Source: Aliivibrio sifiae (GTDB taxonomy: Bacteria > Pseudomonadota > Gammaproteobacteria > Enterobacterales > Vibrionaceae). From it: DNA of 64,000 nucleotides. Positions 9,066 to 17,930 of the stretch are shown here, piece by piece (position 1 is the first letter of the stretch; the number at the start of each line of letters is the position of its first letter). Position numbers and translations under genes: made by a program. The notes under the pieces are model-generated. The model saw nothing but the letters and a program-made list of their open reading frames with translations, had not been told where the DNA came from and did not search any database. The stretch lies in assembly GCF_002954715.1 (NCBI RefSeq), contig NZ_MSCP01000002.1:779394-843393 (forward strand). Reading direction: 5' to 3'.

Positions 9066-10403
9066 TTGCAATTTAAAGATTTAGGTTTAGATAATCGCCT
9101 ATTAAAAAATCTCGCTCATCAGAACATCAAAAAACCAACAGAAATTCAGCGTAAAGCTGTACCTGTTGCGATGGCAGGAAAAGACATTCTTGCGTCATCA
9201 AAAACAGGTTCAGGTAAAACGTTAGCGTTTGTCTTGCCAATGCTTCATAAATCACTGAAATCAAAATCGTTCTCTAAGAATGATCCTCGTGCAGTGATCT
9301 TGGCACCAACGCGTGAGTTAGCGAAACAAGTGTATACACATCTACGTAGTATGTTAGGTGGGTTAAGTTATGATGCTACCTTAATTACGGGTGGTGAAAA
9401 CTTTAATGACCAAGTGAATGCACTGCGTAAATTCCCTAAATTTATCGTAGCAACTCCGGGCCGTTTAGCTGACCACTTAGAACATCAATCTTTGTTCTTG
9501 AATGGTCTAGAAACACTTATCCTTGATGAAGCAGACCGTATGCTTGATTTAGGTTTTGCTGAGCACTTGCAAAAAATTCATAAAGCAGCAAACCATCGTC
9601 GTCGTCAAACGTTAATGTTCTCCGCAACATTAGATCACGATGCTGTTACTCAGTTTGCTGGTAATATGCTTGATAATCCTAAGTTTGTTTCTGTTGGTTT
9701 ATCAACAGATGAACATACAGATATTACGCAAAGCTTTTACTTGTGTGATCACCTAGATCATAAACAAGCTCTATTAGATAAAATCATCGAGACGGAAAAA
9801 TACTTCCAAATCATGATTTTTACAGCGACTCGCGCTGATACTGACCGCCTAACTAATCTGCTTAATGAGCGTAAGCTTAAAGCTGTCGCGTTAAGTGGTG
9901 ATATGAACCAAACAGCTCGTAACAATATTATGAGCCAGTTTGAGCGTCGCGCACATAAGATCCTAGTAACAACAGATGTTGCTTCTCGTGGTTTGGATTT
10001 AACGAGTGTAACTCACGTTATTAACTTCGATATGCCAAAACACATGGAAGAATACGTTCACCGTGTTGGTCGTACTGGTCGTGCTGGCAAAAAAGGGACT
10101 GCAATCTCTTTAGTTGGTCCAAAAGACTGGGAAAGCTTTAAACGTATAGAAAACTTCCTACAGAAAGAATTAACGTTCTCTGTATTTGAAGATCTAAAAG
10201 GTAAATTCAAAGGTCTTGTACCTAAGAAGAAGCGTACGTTTGTTAAGAAAGGCGACGCGAAGAAAACAACAGCAAAACGTGGTTCTCATAAACCAAAAGC
10301 GGCTAAGAAACGTGATAATTCATTCCATACTAACGTGGCTGTGGGTGATCAAGTATTTATGCCGAAGAAGAAACCAAAGAAACTGGTTGTTGATGATGAG
10401 TAA
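9066..10403 (+). CDS. DEAD-box ATP-dependent RNA helicase
   Basis: All helicase motifs are present in order: Q motif (KKPTEIQRKAVP), motif I (SSKTGSGKT), Ia (APTRELAKQ), II (DEAD), III (SAT), then ATDVASRGLD-like motif V (TTDVASRGLDL) and VI (HRVGRTGRAG). A roughly 80-residue tail is very rich in Lys and Arg and probably binds RNA. Similarity is closest to the SrmB/RhlE groups; I cannot fix the subgroup. I take the TTG at 9066 as start: GGAG lies eight bases upstream and the protein then begins MQFKDLGLD as in relatives. An upstream in-frame ATG at 9021 has no ribosome-binding site. A role in ribosome assembly or cold adaptation is inferred. Confidence 0.9.
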   Translation: MQFKDLGLDNRLLKNLAHQNIKKPTEIQRKAVPVAMAGKDILASSKTGSGKTLAFVLPMLHKSLKSKSFSKNDPRAVILAPTRELAKQVYTHLRSMLGGLSYDATLITGGENFNDQVNALRKFPKFIVATPGRLADHLEHQSLFLNGLETLILDEADRMLDLGFAEHLQKIHKAANHRRRQTLMFSATLDHDAVTQFAGNMLDNPKFVSVGLSTDEHTDITQSFYLCDHLDHKQALLDKIIETEKYFQIMIFTATRADTDRLTNLLNERKLKAVALSGDMNQTARNNIMSQFERRAHKILVTTDVASRGLDLTSVTHVINFDMPKHMEEYVHRVGRTGRAGKKGTAISLVGPKDWESFKRIENFLQKELTFSVFEDLKGKFKGLVPKKKRTFVKKGDAKKTTAKRGSHKPKAAKKRDNSFHTNVAVGDQVFMPKKKPKKLVVDDE

Positions 10404-10439
10404 GACGGACTGTTAAGTCTCTTTGTTTAAGATAATAAA

Positions 10440-10472
10440 AATGCCAAGTGAGATATCTCACTTGGCATTTTT
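10440..10472. terminator. Bidirectional terminator after the helicase gene
   Basis: A 28-base perfect palindrome (arms ATGCCAAGTGAGAT and its complement) is flanked by an A run and a T run. It lies between the helicase and the converging ppnP. Confidence 0.9.
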
Positions 10473-10501
10473 TATATTAAATCATATAGTGAATAGCAAA
10501 G

Positions 10502-10783
10502 TTATAGGTATTCACATAGATAAGCGGTTTCAATACTCACTTTTACATCAAAAGATGAATTGCCTTCAACTGAAAAACTCTCACCAGAAGAAAATACAAC
10601 CCAATCAACGTCTGTTGTGCGTTTGATTTCTAACGCACCAGTAACAACTGTCATTTTTTCTGCCGCATTTGTTCCAAATGTATAGTTACCCGGTAACATA
10701 ACACCAACAGAAATAGCATTGCTATTTTGCTCAAATCCAATTGATTTTACTTTATCTTCAAAATAGCTATTTACGCTCAGCAT
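10502..10783 (-). CDS. ppnP: Pyrimidine/purine nucleoside phosphorylase PpnP
   Basis: The 93-residue protein matches PpnP (formerly YaiE, DUF1255) along its full length. It is a small cupin-fold enzyme that phosphorolyses several nucleosides to base plus ribose-1-phosphate in the cytoplasm. The family segments SVGVMLPGNYTFGT and EKMTVVTGALEIKR are evident. AAGGA precedes the ATG. It follows the PstS-like gene on the same strand by 61 bases, but nothing links the two functionally. Confidence 0.9.
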   Translation of the reverse strand: MLSVNSYFEDKVKSIGFEQNSNAISVGVMLPGNYTFGTNAAEKMTVVTGALEIKRTTDVDWVVFSSGESFSVEGNSSFDVKVSIETAYLCEYL

Positions 10784-10844
10784 GACGCATCCTTGTAATT
10801 AAATTCCATTTAACAATAGGTTATTCATTGTTTTTTTTCAACTG

Positions 10845-11663
10845 TTACTTTACATAGCCTAATGATTGGATCTGTTGTGTGGCAGAATCGGAGTTTATAT
10901 ATGACATAAACTCATCAGATTGTTTTGATAAAGAATCACTTTTAAAAACGAATAGAAAAGGGCGAGAAAGTGGATATTTATTATCAATAATAGCTTGAGG
11001 GGTTGGTAATACATCATTAACTTTTACAACGTGTAATTGAGCGAGATCACCAATAGAACCTGCAGAAACATAACCAATAGCATGAGGATTACGAGCAACA
11101 ATACTCTTTACCATGCTTGTACCGTTCACTACAATTGCATTTTTACTGATATCAGAAACAGTGAAAGAGTTTATTTCTTTAGTTAAGCCCAGATTACGCT
11201 CAAATGAGAATCGTGAACCTGAGGCTAATTCTCGTGTTACTACTGCAATTTTTTTATCTTCACCACCGATCTCTTTCCAATTTGAAATATCGCCATGATA
11301 AATTTTCCAAATATCCTCAGCAGAGAGTGTTTTTATTGGATTATCAGGATGCACAACAACGGCAACTGCATCATAGGCGATGAGTTTTGAAGACAAGGTT
11401 TCTTTCTCTGTATCTGACAATTGTCTTGAGCTAATGGCTAAATCAACGGCACCATTATTTAGCATGGTGATACCGGCGCTAGAGCCAATACTTTGAAGAT
11501 CAATATCATGATCAGAGCTATGATTATATTGTTCAATAAAAGGTTCTAATAAATTAGATACCGACGTTGAACCTGCTATTGTTGTGTTTGTGTTTGCAGC
11601 AAATGTGGTAGAGCTAAGAAGAAAGCTTGCCATAAGAGTGATGTAGGATAACGCTTTAAACAT
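10845..11663 (-). CDS. Periplasmic phosphate-binding (PstS-like) protein
   Basis: The 272-residue secreted protein starts with a signal peptide ending near TTFA. It has the PBP-like phosphate-binding features of the PstS group: AGSTSVSNLLEPF near the mature N terminus, SSAGITMLNNGAVDLAISSR, and RELASGSRFSFE. PstS delivers phosphate to an ABC importer; no pstCAB genes are adjacent, so it may work with a remote Pst system or as a phosphate scavenger or sensor. No clear Pho box was seen upstream. It lies next to an AraC regulator on the same strand. Confidence 0.85.
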   Translation of the reverse strand: MFKALSYITLMASFLLSSTTFAANTNTTIAGSTSVSNLLEPFIEQYNHSSDHDIDLQSIGSSAGITMLNNGAVDLAISSRQLSDTEKETLSSKLIAYDAVAVVVHPDNPIKTLSAEDIWKIYHGDISNWKEIGGEDKKIAVVTRELASGSRFSFERNLGLTKEINSFTVSDISKNAIVVNGTSMVKSIVARNPHAIGYVSAGSIGDLAQLHVVKVNDVLPTPQAIIDNKYPLSRPFLFVFKSDSLSKQSDEFMSYINSDSATQQIQSLGYVK

Positions 11664-11732
11664 GACCGGATCTCATTAAAGAAAAAAAGCATAATAAAAC
11701 GAGAGTGTTACACCACTATGACAAATTTTTAT

Positions 11733-12530
11733 TTAAGACTGTATTTGTTCTCTAAATTCTTTTGGTGTCATTCCATTTACCGCTTTGAATGTAGTACTAA
11801 AATGAGCTGCGGTTTTGAATCCTGTTTCATATGCGATTTCAGTAATAGTTTTTCTTGTTATTCTGAGTTGTGTTGCTGCATGATTTATACGTTTAACTTT
11901 AACTAGGTTTGCAAATGATAACTTATCAGATTGCAGCTTTCGTTTTAGGGTTGAAGATGACATACCTAACTTAGGTGCGACGGTATCAATCGTTAAATCT
12001 GAAGCGATGTTTTGTTCAACATACCTAATTAGCTGTTGAGAGATCGTCAAAACTGAAATTCGATGTATAAAATCTAATAATTCAGGATGTTGATGAACCA
12101 TTTCACTTAAAATTGCTAAGGTCATGAACTCAACAGTATCTGGAGATGGATTCCCCCCCAGCTGTTCTTTTAGAAGAGAAAGAAGAGAAACAAGATTTGT
12201 ATCAGATTGATTAAAGACGAATGACTCACGTGTTGAGCTAACATGATCTTCTGCATTACTGTAACTAATAAAACGCTGAAAAATAGAACTATCGATAACA
12301 AGAGATTCAGCTGTAAAGTTGCCAGTAGAAGATGAGATCTCAATCTTGGATATATCACCAGAACTATAAAGTAAAAAATCACCGCTAGTAAGTATGATGG
12401 ATTCACCAGCTTTATCTTGATAAGTGAATTCACCAGATTTGACCAGAAAAATACCGTTACGAACAACAGGGTAACGATCAGACTTTCTTCTCATATGAGA
12501 ATTGAATTCATGTAATTGAACTGGAATCAT
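11733..12530 (-). CDS. AraC-family transcriptional regulator
   Basis: The 265-residue protein has a cupin-like N-terminal half and a C-terminal pair of helix-turn-helix motifs (about residues 160-262). These include LTIDTVAPKLGMSSSTLKRK and the AraC signature region ITEIAYETGFKTAAHFSTTF. The N-terminal half lacks an obvious sugar-binding pattern, resembling the GadX/ToxT-like subgroup. AGGAAA precedes the ATG. It is divergent from the SgrR-type regulator with 128 bases between, so both may share a control region. The targets are unknown; the adjacent PstS-like gene is a candidate. Confidence 0.88.
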   Translation of the reverse strand: MIPVQLHEFNSHMRRKSDRYPVVRNGIFLVKSGEFTYQDKAGESIILTSGDFLLYSSGDISKIEISSSTGNFTAESLVIDSSIFQRFISYSNAEDHVSSTRESFVFNQSDTNLVSLLSLLKEQLGGNPSPDTVEFMTLAILSEMVHQHPELLDFIHRISVLTISQQLIRYVEQNIASDLTIDTVAPKLGMSSSTLKRKLQSDKLSFANLVKVKRINHAATQLRITRKTITEIAYETGFKTAAHFSTTFKAVNGMTPKEFREQIQS

Positions 12531-12658
12531 CTTGAATTTCCTCTTAAATACTCGGAATTTAGTGTAAACTTACTTATTGAAAAATCAAGAGCATAAGCTC
12601 ACAGTCTCAATATTTGAGTTCATATTAAGACTTATATCAATTAAATGAACGGTGCTTT

Positions 12659-14371
12659 ATGGGTAGTCCACGGTTACGTACACAATTTGAAAAACTGTAT
12701 GCGCATTATCATCGAACTTCTGCTGGAGTTCAGATTGATGATATTGCCGATTTGTTATGCTGTACTCGTAGAAACACTCGCATGGTTCTCAAGAAAATGT
12801 CTGATGAACAGTGGATAGTGTGGCGACCAGCAGTAGGTCGAGGAAAAAGCTCGATCTTGGAATTTATTTCAACACCTGATTATGTTTATTTATCTTTGGC
12901 AAAACAAAGTATTGAAGATGGTAAGTTGGATGTTGCCTTAGAGATCTTAGATGGTAACCAAGATGCATTATTAGATCTTATTCATAATGTACTTGGTGTC
13001 TCTCATGAAAAAGGAAAGCAAGTTGTAAAGCTCCCTTATTATCGTCAACTTCATATTCTTAAACCATCATTAGCGATACGTCGTTCAGAACAGCATTTAG
13101 TACAACAAATTTTTAATGGATTGACTCAATGGAATAAGAAAGGTGATATTGAAGGTGATATTGCTCATCACTGGGAAATGTTAACGCCTCAACACTGGCG
13201 ATTTTATATTCGACCAAGTGTTAGTTTTCATGATGGAAAATTACTTTCTTTTGATGATATCAAAGCCACTTTTGCGTCATTAAAATCTAACTTTGTATTC
13301 AATCATATTGAAGAGATAATAACGCCTAATCTTAATGTTATTGATTTTATCTTAGCGAGAGATGATCACTACTTTGATTCTAAATTGGCGCAATTTAACG
13401 CTAAAATTATTCCTGTTTCAGCTCATGCAGCCCAAGATTATAATCGATTACCGATAGGCACAGGCCCATATAAAGTCAGTGAGAACACAGATAAAAAACT
13501 GATCCTTGTCGCTAATGAAAACTATTTTGGATACCGGCCATTAATCGATTCTGTTGAAGTCTGGATTTTGCCTGAAGTCGCACCCATCCAATTAAAATTA
13601 GGCTTAGAAGTTTATGAAGGTTCAGAGTTATCACCAACGTCATACGGTGAAAAAGTTGATGTTGATAGAGGCTGTAGTTATATTCTATTTAATAGGAAAT
13701 CGGGTATAACGAAGAATCAGAATTGGCAGGCTTACTTAACGCAAACTATTACGCCTCTGTTGTTACTGAGCGAACTGCAAAACTCCAGCATGAATGGGAT
13801 TGGGCTTTTTAATGCTTATGGATTATTACCTGGTTTACAGCATTGTTTAAATCGTCCTCAGAAATCCTTTATAGCACCAGAGAAAGGAAGTGTTGTTCAC
13901 TTAGGCTATGAAAATGAACATCCTTTGTATCCTTTACTTGGGAAGATCATTAAACAACGATTAGCTCAAGACGGCATAACTTTAAAGATTCATCCGTTTG
14001 ATACACTCGATCTTCTTGATGAAGAAAAAACCGCTAACATTGATATTTGGTTACGGGGGATGAGCTTAGGAACACAATGTCCAGAAGCGTTATTATCGTG
14101 GTTATTTGCATTTAATGAAATAGAACGGGTCATGCCAGAAGAAGAATTCGAGCATATTTCGTTTTTAATTGAAGAGTGGCAATCCTCATCTCAGAGACAT
14201 TTTCCTGTCAATGAGATATGTCGCTATTTAGTTGACTGTGGACAAATTACGCCATTGTTCCATGGTTGGATGGGAATTAGTGAAGATGCAAATAATAGTA
14301 TACAAAATGCATCATGTAACGGACTTGGTTGGTTTGATTTTAATACCGTATGGATAAAACCTAGCTTTTAA
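12659..14371 (+). CDS. SgrR-family transcriptional regulator
   Basis: The 570-residue protein has the SgrR architecture: an N-terminal winged-helix domain (about residues 1-115) with a helix-turn-helix near IDDIADLLCCTRRNTRMVLK, then a solute-binding-protein family 5 domain (about 165-560). SgrR in enterobacteria senses sugar-phosphate stress and activates the sRNA SgrS. I see no sgrS-like RNA or setA here, so the inducer and target are unknown. The gene is divergent from the AraC regulator and converges on the HemF-like gene. Confidence 0.85.
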   Translation: MGSPRLRTQFEKLYAHYHRTSAGVQIDDIADLLCCTRRNTRMVLKKMSDEQWIVWRPAVGRGKSSILEFISTPDYVYLSLAKQSIEDGKLDVALEILDGNQDALLDLIHNVLGVSHEKGKQVVKLPYYRQLHILKPSLAIRRSEQHLVQQIFNGLTQWNKKGDIEGDIAHHWEMLTPQHWRFYIRPSVSFHDGKLLSFDDIKATFASLKSNFVFNHIEEIITPNLNVIDFILARDDHYFDSKLAQFNAKIIPVSAHAAQDYNRLPIGTGPYKVSENTDKKLILVANENYFGYRPLIDSVEVWILPEVAPIQLKLGLEVYEGSELSPTSYGEKVDVDRGCSYILFNRKSGITKNQNWQAYLTQTITPLLLLSELQNSSMNGIGLFNAYGLLPGLQHCLNRPQKSFIAPEKGSVVHLGYENEHPLYPLLGKIIKQRLAQDGITLKIHPFDTLDLLDEEKTANIDIWLRGMSLGTQCPEALLSWLFAFNEIERVMPEEEFEHISFLIEEWQSSSQRHFPVNEICRYLVDCGQITPLFHGWMGISEDANNSIQNASCNGLGWFDFNTVWIKPSF

Positions 14372-14396
14372 TCATTAACATTGGCGCTTAATAAAT

Positions 14397-14439
14397 AATT
14401 GGCCAATGATATGAACTTTTAATACATCATTGGCTAATT
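14397..14439. repeat. 14-base inverted repeat between convergent genes
   Basis: Arms AATTGGCCAATGAT (14397-14410) and ATCATTGGCTAATT (14426-14439) differ at one wobble position. A third copy of the core, CATTGGC, at 14379-14385 could pair alternatively with the first arm. T tracts are weak. It may act as a poor bidirectional terminator. Confidence 0.65.
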
Positions 14440-14448
14440 TATCTTTGT

Positions 14449-15420
14449 TTATGCTTTTTTCTGATAAAATTCACGAATAGTTTGAGCCAGCTTTGCTTTT
14501 GTTTCTGATGTTATTGAGCAAATACTTTGTTGTGGTAATGCCTTTGATAACTCTAGCACAAGCGCATTTATTGGCTCAGGAGATCCTGCTTGCCAAGTAT
14601 CCAATAAATCATGATTGATATGAGAAGGCAGAGAACCTAATGTACCGACATCGTTTTGGTTATGTACTAATAACCCTGCGGTAGTTCCTTTATCTAAGGT
14701 TAAAACTTGATAAAAATAGAGGGTGTGATAATCCAGCTGCTGTTGTTTTTGAGCCTCAGTTGGAGAGGTTGCAGATACCAAGTGGGAGCATAAGATATGG
14801 GTATAGGTATTAATAACCTTTGTTACAAATTGATGAGCAAATTCAAGACCATCTTCTTCTATAGGATTAAATTCCTCTAAGTAAAAATGACTGACTCCTC
14901 TGCGCTTATTTAATGCTGGTATATCAAAGTATTGATTGCCTAGCTTTGTTCCTTGAGAGTAATATCTTTTCGACGCTACTTTTAGTGTTTGGTCAAAATA
15001 TTCTTTATCGTCTTTATCAAAATGGGATGGATTGAGATCTGCCATTATTCTCCAATAACTAGAACCATCCTTGAGCACAGTCCAACTAAAATGCATATGT
15101 ATAGAAGGAGCAAGTGGGTGTGATGGATGAATTATCGTAGAAAGGGCAGTTGCGCTGTCATAATGCTTGTCTGTTTGGTTTTCATAATGAATTTGTGACA
15201 CATTAATGGATGCTCGATTGAATAATCCACCGTCAAGCGCCTCAAAACGTTTGCCACCACCATTAATTCCATTATCTCTTAACCATTCAACAGGGGTAAA
15301 TTCAGTATTAATTGAAATCAGATTACTTGCTTTGATTAGTTCTGTTTTAAAATAGGATTGAACCTCAGTCAGAAGATGTAATATTTTTTGAGCTTGAGGG
15401 TGTTGAGCATAAATTCGCAT
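14449..15420 (-). CDS. Divergent HemF-like (coproporphyrinogen III oxidase family) protein
   Basis: The protein aligns with aerobic coproporphyrinogen oxidase (HemF) along most of its 323 residues: GGGKRFEALDGGLFNRASIN, then INVSQIH, TIIHPSHPLAPSIHMHFSW, NKRRGVSHFYLEEFN and LDKGTTAGLL. Several residues that are near-invariant in HemF appear changed, including the SHANVR-type and HRxExRG-GG-FFD segments. Oxidative decarboxylation of coproporphyrinogen is therefore uncertain. I choose the ATG at 15420, which has AGGA upstream; a longer frame to 15495 would add a hydrophobic stretch without support. It converges on the SgrR-type gene. Confidence 0.7.
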   Translation of the reverse strand: MRIYAQHPQAQKILHLLTEVQSYFKTELIKASNLISINTEFTPVEWLRDNGINGGGKRFEALDGGLFNRASINVSQIHYENQTDKHYDSATALSTIIHPSHPLAPSIHMHFSWTVLKDGSSYWRIMADLNPSHFDKDDKEYFDQTLKVASKRYYSQGTKLGNQYFDIPALNKRRGVSHFYLEEFNPIEEDGLEFAHQFVTKVINTYTHILCSHLVSATSPTEAQKQQQLDYHTLYFYQVLTLDKGTTAGLLVHNQNDVGTLGSLPSHINHDLLDTWQAGSPEPINALVLELSKALPQQSICSITSETKAKLAQTIREFYQKKA

Positions 15421-15516
15421 GGAAGATCCTATAAAAACAATAAACCAAAAAAGGTTGAGGAATTGAGTGTAAGATAAAGTCCTTATCGATAGCAACCTGA
15501 GAGCTTGAAATTATAG

Positions 15517-15768
15517 ATGGCAAAACCAAATAAAAAAGGTCCAACAAAAACGGTGCAGATTTATTGTTCAAAATGCAGAGCTTTGCTTTATAAATATAGG
15601 AAGGGAGGTAAGGGGGCTTTGGTTAAGTGTTTTATCGAACGTATTGTTGAAGATCATACTAAAGCGGTGTGTATATGCCCAGAATGTGATGTTGTATTTG
15701 GCAGAGAAATGTTAATAAGAGGGACGCCAGCTTATAAGATAATTGGTGGAAAAGTAACAATGAAGTGA
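15517..15768 (+). CDS. Small zinc-ribbon-like hypothetical protein
   Basis: This 83-residue basic protein has two CxxC pairs, CSKC near residue 17 and CPEC near residue 53, spaced as in a zinc ribbon. It is otherwise unrecognised. It lies between the divergent HemF-like gene and the vxr locus, on the vxr strand, 83 bases upstream of vxrA. Nucleic-acid or protein binding is a guess from the fold type. Confidence 0.65.
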   Translation: MAKPNKKGPTKTVQIYCSKCRALLYKYRKGGKGALVKCFIERIVEDHTKAVCICPECDVVFGREMLIRGTPAYKIIGGKVTMK

Positions 15769-15851
15769 CATAAACTATTCGTATTCCAACTGATTTATAA
15801 TATACTGATTAAATTGATCTTTATTTTTACTGTATTTCATAGGACTCTCTG

Positions 15852-17297
15852 TTGATAGATAAGCGCTTGCTATTTTCTTTGCTATTGATGACAAGCTTCT
15901 CTTCACATGCTGTGAGTTTAGCTACAAAAATCGATAGCTTTAAAAAAGCGTTTAAAAAAGAACAAGCTGTCGAAATATATGACATTCGCCTGATACAAAA
16001 AGAATATCCCACAGTATTATTGTCTCCAGATACACTTTTGCCACAAACGGCCTCATACCCTTATAGTCAACTGCAACAATTATATCGAAATGCTCAGACT
16101 TGCACTGGGCCATGGCCGGTTAGTCCACTTGTAGGGGAGCCGTTAGTCCTTATTCGTGCATTATGTAAAGGAATTAAATTACCAACAAGTTGGTTTGCTC
16201 GATCTGGAATGATCCATCCTGGTGGTGGTTCATATGCTTATCGTTATGTTCAGATCCATCCTAACCGTTTGGGTCAATTAGAACCCTATATGCATATTAA
16301 AGAGCGGACGTTAGGGGCTGAAGGGACACTATTACATCATTTACAAGAGATGGATGATACGGCTATCAGAGCTATTATTAGCGGTTCAGATACTATCATC
16401 GCTGATAAATTGCTGTGGATAAGGAAAGGCAGTCGATACTACTTGTATCCAATGAACTTAAAGCAAAAGAACTTAGATAAGTTTGAACTGGATATGGTTG
16501 AGTTTAAAGAAGGTGACAACTGTTACGTTCGAAATGGCAATGTGTGTTGGCAAGAAGAAAGTAACTCTAAAACGCTTTCTTACATTGTCTTGTTTTTAGT
16601 GTTTGTAAATTTATGTTTAGCGGTTGGTTGGGGTATATCTCAATGGAACGGTAAGCGAAGAGAAATGAAAAGTCGAATGTTAGTACTTCAAATACTAACA
16701 CATGAACTAAGAACGCCAATTGCGAGTTTAGGCTTAACGGTTGAAGGTTTTAGAAGACAATTTGAATCATTACCTGAATCGTTGTATGACGAGTTTAGAC
16801 GATTATGTGAAGATTCTAGACGGTTACGCCAATTAGCAGAAGCAAGTAAAGATTACTTACAATCAGACGATAAAGGATTTGCAACAGAATGGATCCCTTC
16901 GGTTGAAGAATGGCTAAGTTACCGATGTATGGAGTATAGCCAACCAGTACAATTTAAAATAAATAAAGACTCAGCCATAAAAGTAAATATTTATTGGCTG
17001 GGCAACTGTATAGATAACTTAATTAGTAACGCACATAAATACGGTATTCAGCCTGTAATTCTAAGTGTTACTGTAGAGAATAAAAACTTAAAAATTGAAG
17101 TCATTGATGGCGGACAACTAACAAAAGCAAATTGGAAAGAATTAAAAACACCTTTTGTTAGCAAAGCAGGGTTAGGTTTAGGTCTAACGATTGTCGAATC
17201 AATGATCAAAAGAATGGGCGGCACCATGACTCTTCAAGGGCCACCAACGACTTTTATACTGGAGATTCCTTGTGAAACAGACAATCCTACTTGTTGA
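15852..17297 (+). CDS. vxrA: Sensor histidine kinase VxrA (DUF3404 sensor domain)
   Basis: The 481-residue sensor kinase has a signal-like N terminus, a periplasmic DUF3404-type region (about 22-238), a transmembrane helix at about 241-262, and a kinase core. That core has the phospho-acceptor H284 in LTHELRTPI, an N box (DNLISNAHKYG, near 393) and a G box (AGLGLGLTIVES). The gene order that follows matches vxrABCDE of Vibrio cholerae, which controls cell-wall homeostasis, type VI secretion and biofilm. Translation appears to start at TTG 15852, with AGGA upstream. It overlaps vxrB by 26 bases. Confidence 0.9.
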   Translation: MIDKRLLFSLLLMTSFSSHAVSLATKIDSFKKAFKKEQAVEIYDIRLIQKEYPTVLLSPDTLLPQTASYPYSQLQQLYRNAQTCTGPWPVSPLVGEPLVLIRALCKGIKLPTSWFARSGMIHPGGGSYAYRYVQIHPNRLGQLEPYMHIKERTLGAEGTLLHHLQEMDDTAIRAIISGSDTIIADKLLWIRKGSRYYLYPMNLKQKNLDKFELDMVEFKEGDNCYVRNGNVCWQEESNSKTLSYIVLFLVFVNLCLAVGWGISQWNGKRREMKSRMLVLQILTHELRTPIASLGLTVEGFRRQFESLPESLYDEFRRLCEDSRRLRQLAEASKDYLQSDDKGFATEWIPSVEEWLSYRCMEYSQPVQFKINKDSAIKVNIYWLGNCIDNLISNAHKYGIQPVILSVTVENKNLKIEVIDGGQLTKANWKELKTPFVSKAGLGLGLTIVESMIKRMGGTMTLQGPPTTFILEIPCETDNPTC

Positions 17298-17928
17298 AGA
17301 CGATAAAAATTTAGCTGATGGCTTAATCGTTAGTTTGGAAGAAGCGGGATACCACTGCCTTCATTCAGAAAATGCAGCAAATGTATCAGGCTTATGGGGT
17401 GATGCCGATATTGTTATTCTCGATCGTCAATTACCAGAAGGAGACTCATTAACTTGGTTACCTCAATGGAAGCAAATTAAAGATGTTCCTGTGATTCTAT
17501 TAACCGCATTAGTATCTGTTAGAGATAAAGTGACAGGTCTAGATTCTGGTGCAAACGACTACTTAACTAAACCTTTTGCTGAAGCTGAATTGTTAGCACG
17601 TCTACGAGCGCACTTACGCTCTCCAGAATCTGATGATGCTAAAACAAAATTGGTTGTAGGTAACTTATCAATAGACACGTCGACAAGAGATGTTATCAAT
17701 TCGGGTGACAACGTCACGTTAACAAGAACAGAGTTTGATTTACTGCTCTTTTTAGCTACAAATTTAGGCAAAGTGTTTACGCGAGATGAATTACTAGACC
17801 AAGTATGGGGCTATAACCATTTCCCAACAACGCGAACGGTTGATACTCACATCCTTCAATTACGTCAGAAGATTGTAGGAATAGAGATAGAGACGCTTCG
17901 TGGTGTTGGCTACAAAATGAAAGCATAG
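17272..17928 (+). CDS. vxrB: OmpR-family response regulator VxrB
   Basis: The 218-residue protein has a receiver domain (acidic E10/D11, phosphorylation site D51 in VILDRQLP, T78, K100 in LTKPF) and a C-terminal winged-helix DNA-binding domain ending in TLRGVGYKMKA. The start is a GTG at 17272, inside the end of vxrA, with GGAGA seven bases upstream, so the pair is translationally coupled. In V. cholerae VxrB activates cell-wall synthesis, biofilm and T6SS genes; the same role here is inferred from the operon. Confidence 0.92.
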   Translation: MKQTILLVEDDKNLADGLIVSLEEAGYHCLHSENAANVSGLWGDADIVILDRQLPEGDSLTWLPQWKQIKDVPVILLTALVSVRDKVTGLDSGANDYLTKPFAEAELLARLRAHLRSPESDDAKTKLVVGNLSIDTSTRDVINSGDNVTLTRTEFDLLLFLATNLGKVFTRDELLDQVWGYNHFPTTRTVDTHILQLRQKIVGIEIETLRGVGYKMKA

Positions 17929-17930
17929 TA

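Noticed and set aside
10423..10626. 67-residue frame downstream of the helicase
   Set aside because: It runs through the terminator and antisense into ppnP; no ribosome-binding site or family match.
11664..11732. Pho box upstream of the PstS-like gene
   Set aside because: No pair of CTGTCAT-like direct repeats at the right spacing.
12531..12658. SgrS-like sRNA next to the SgrR-type gene
   Set aside because: The 128-base gap has no hairpin with a T tract or ptsG-complementary segment that I could identify.
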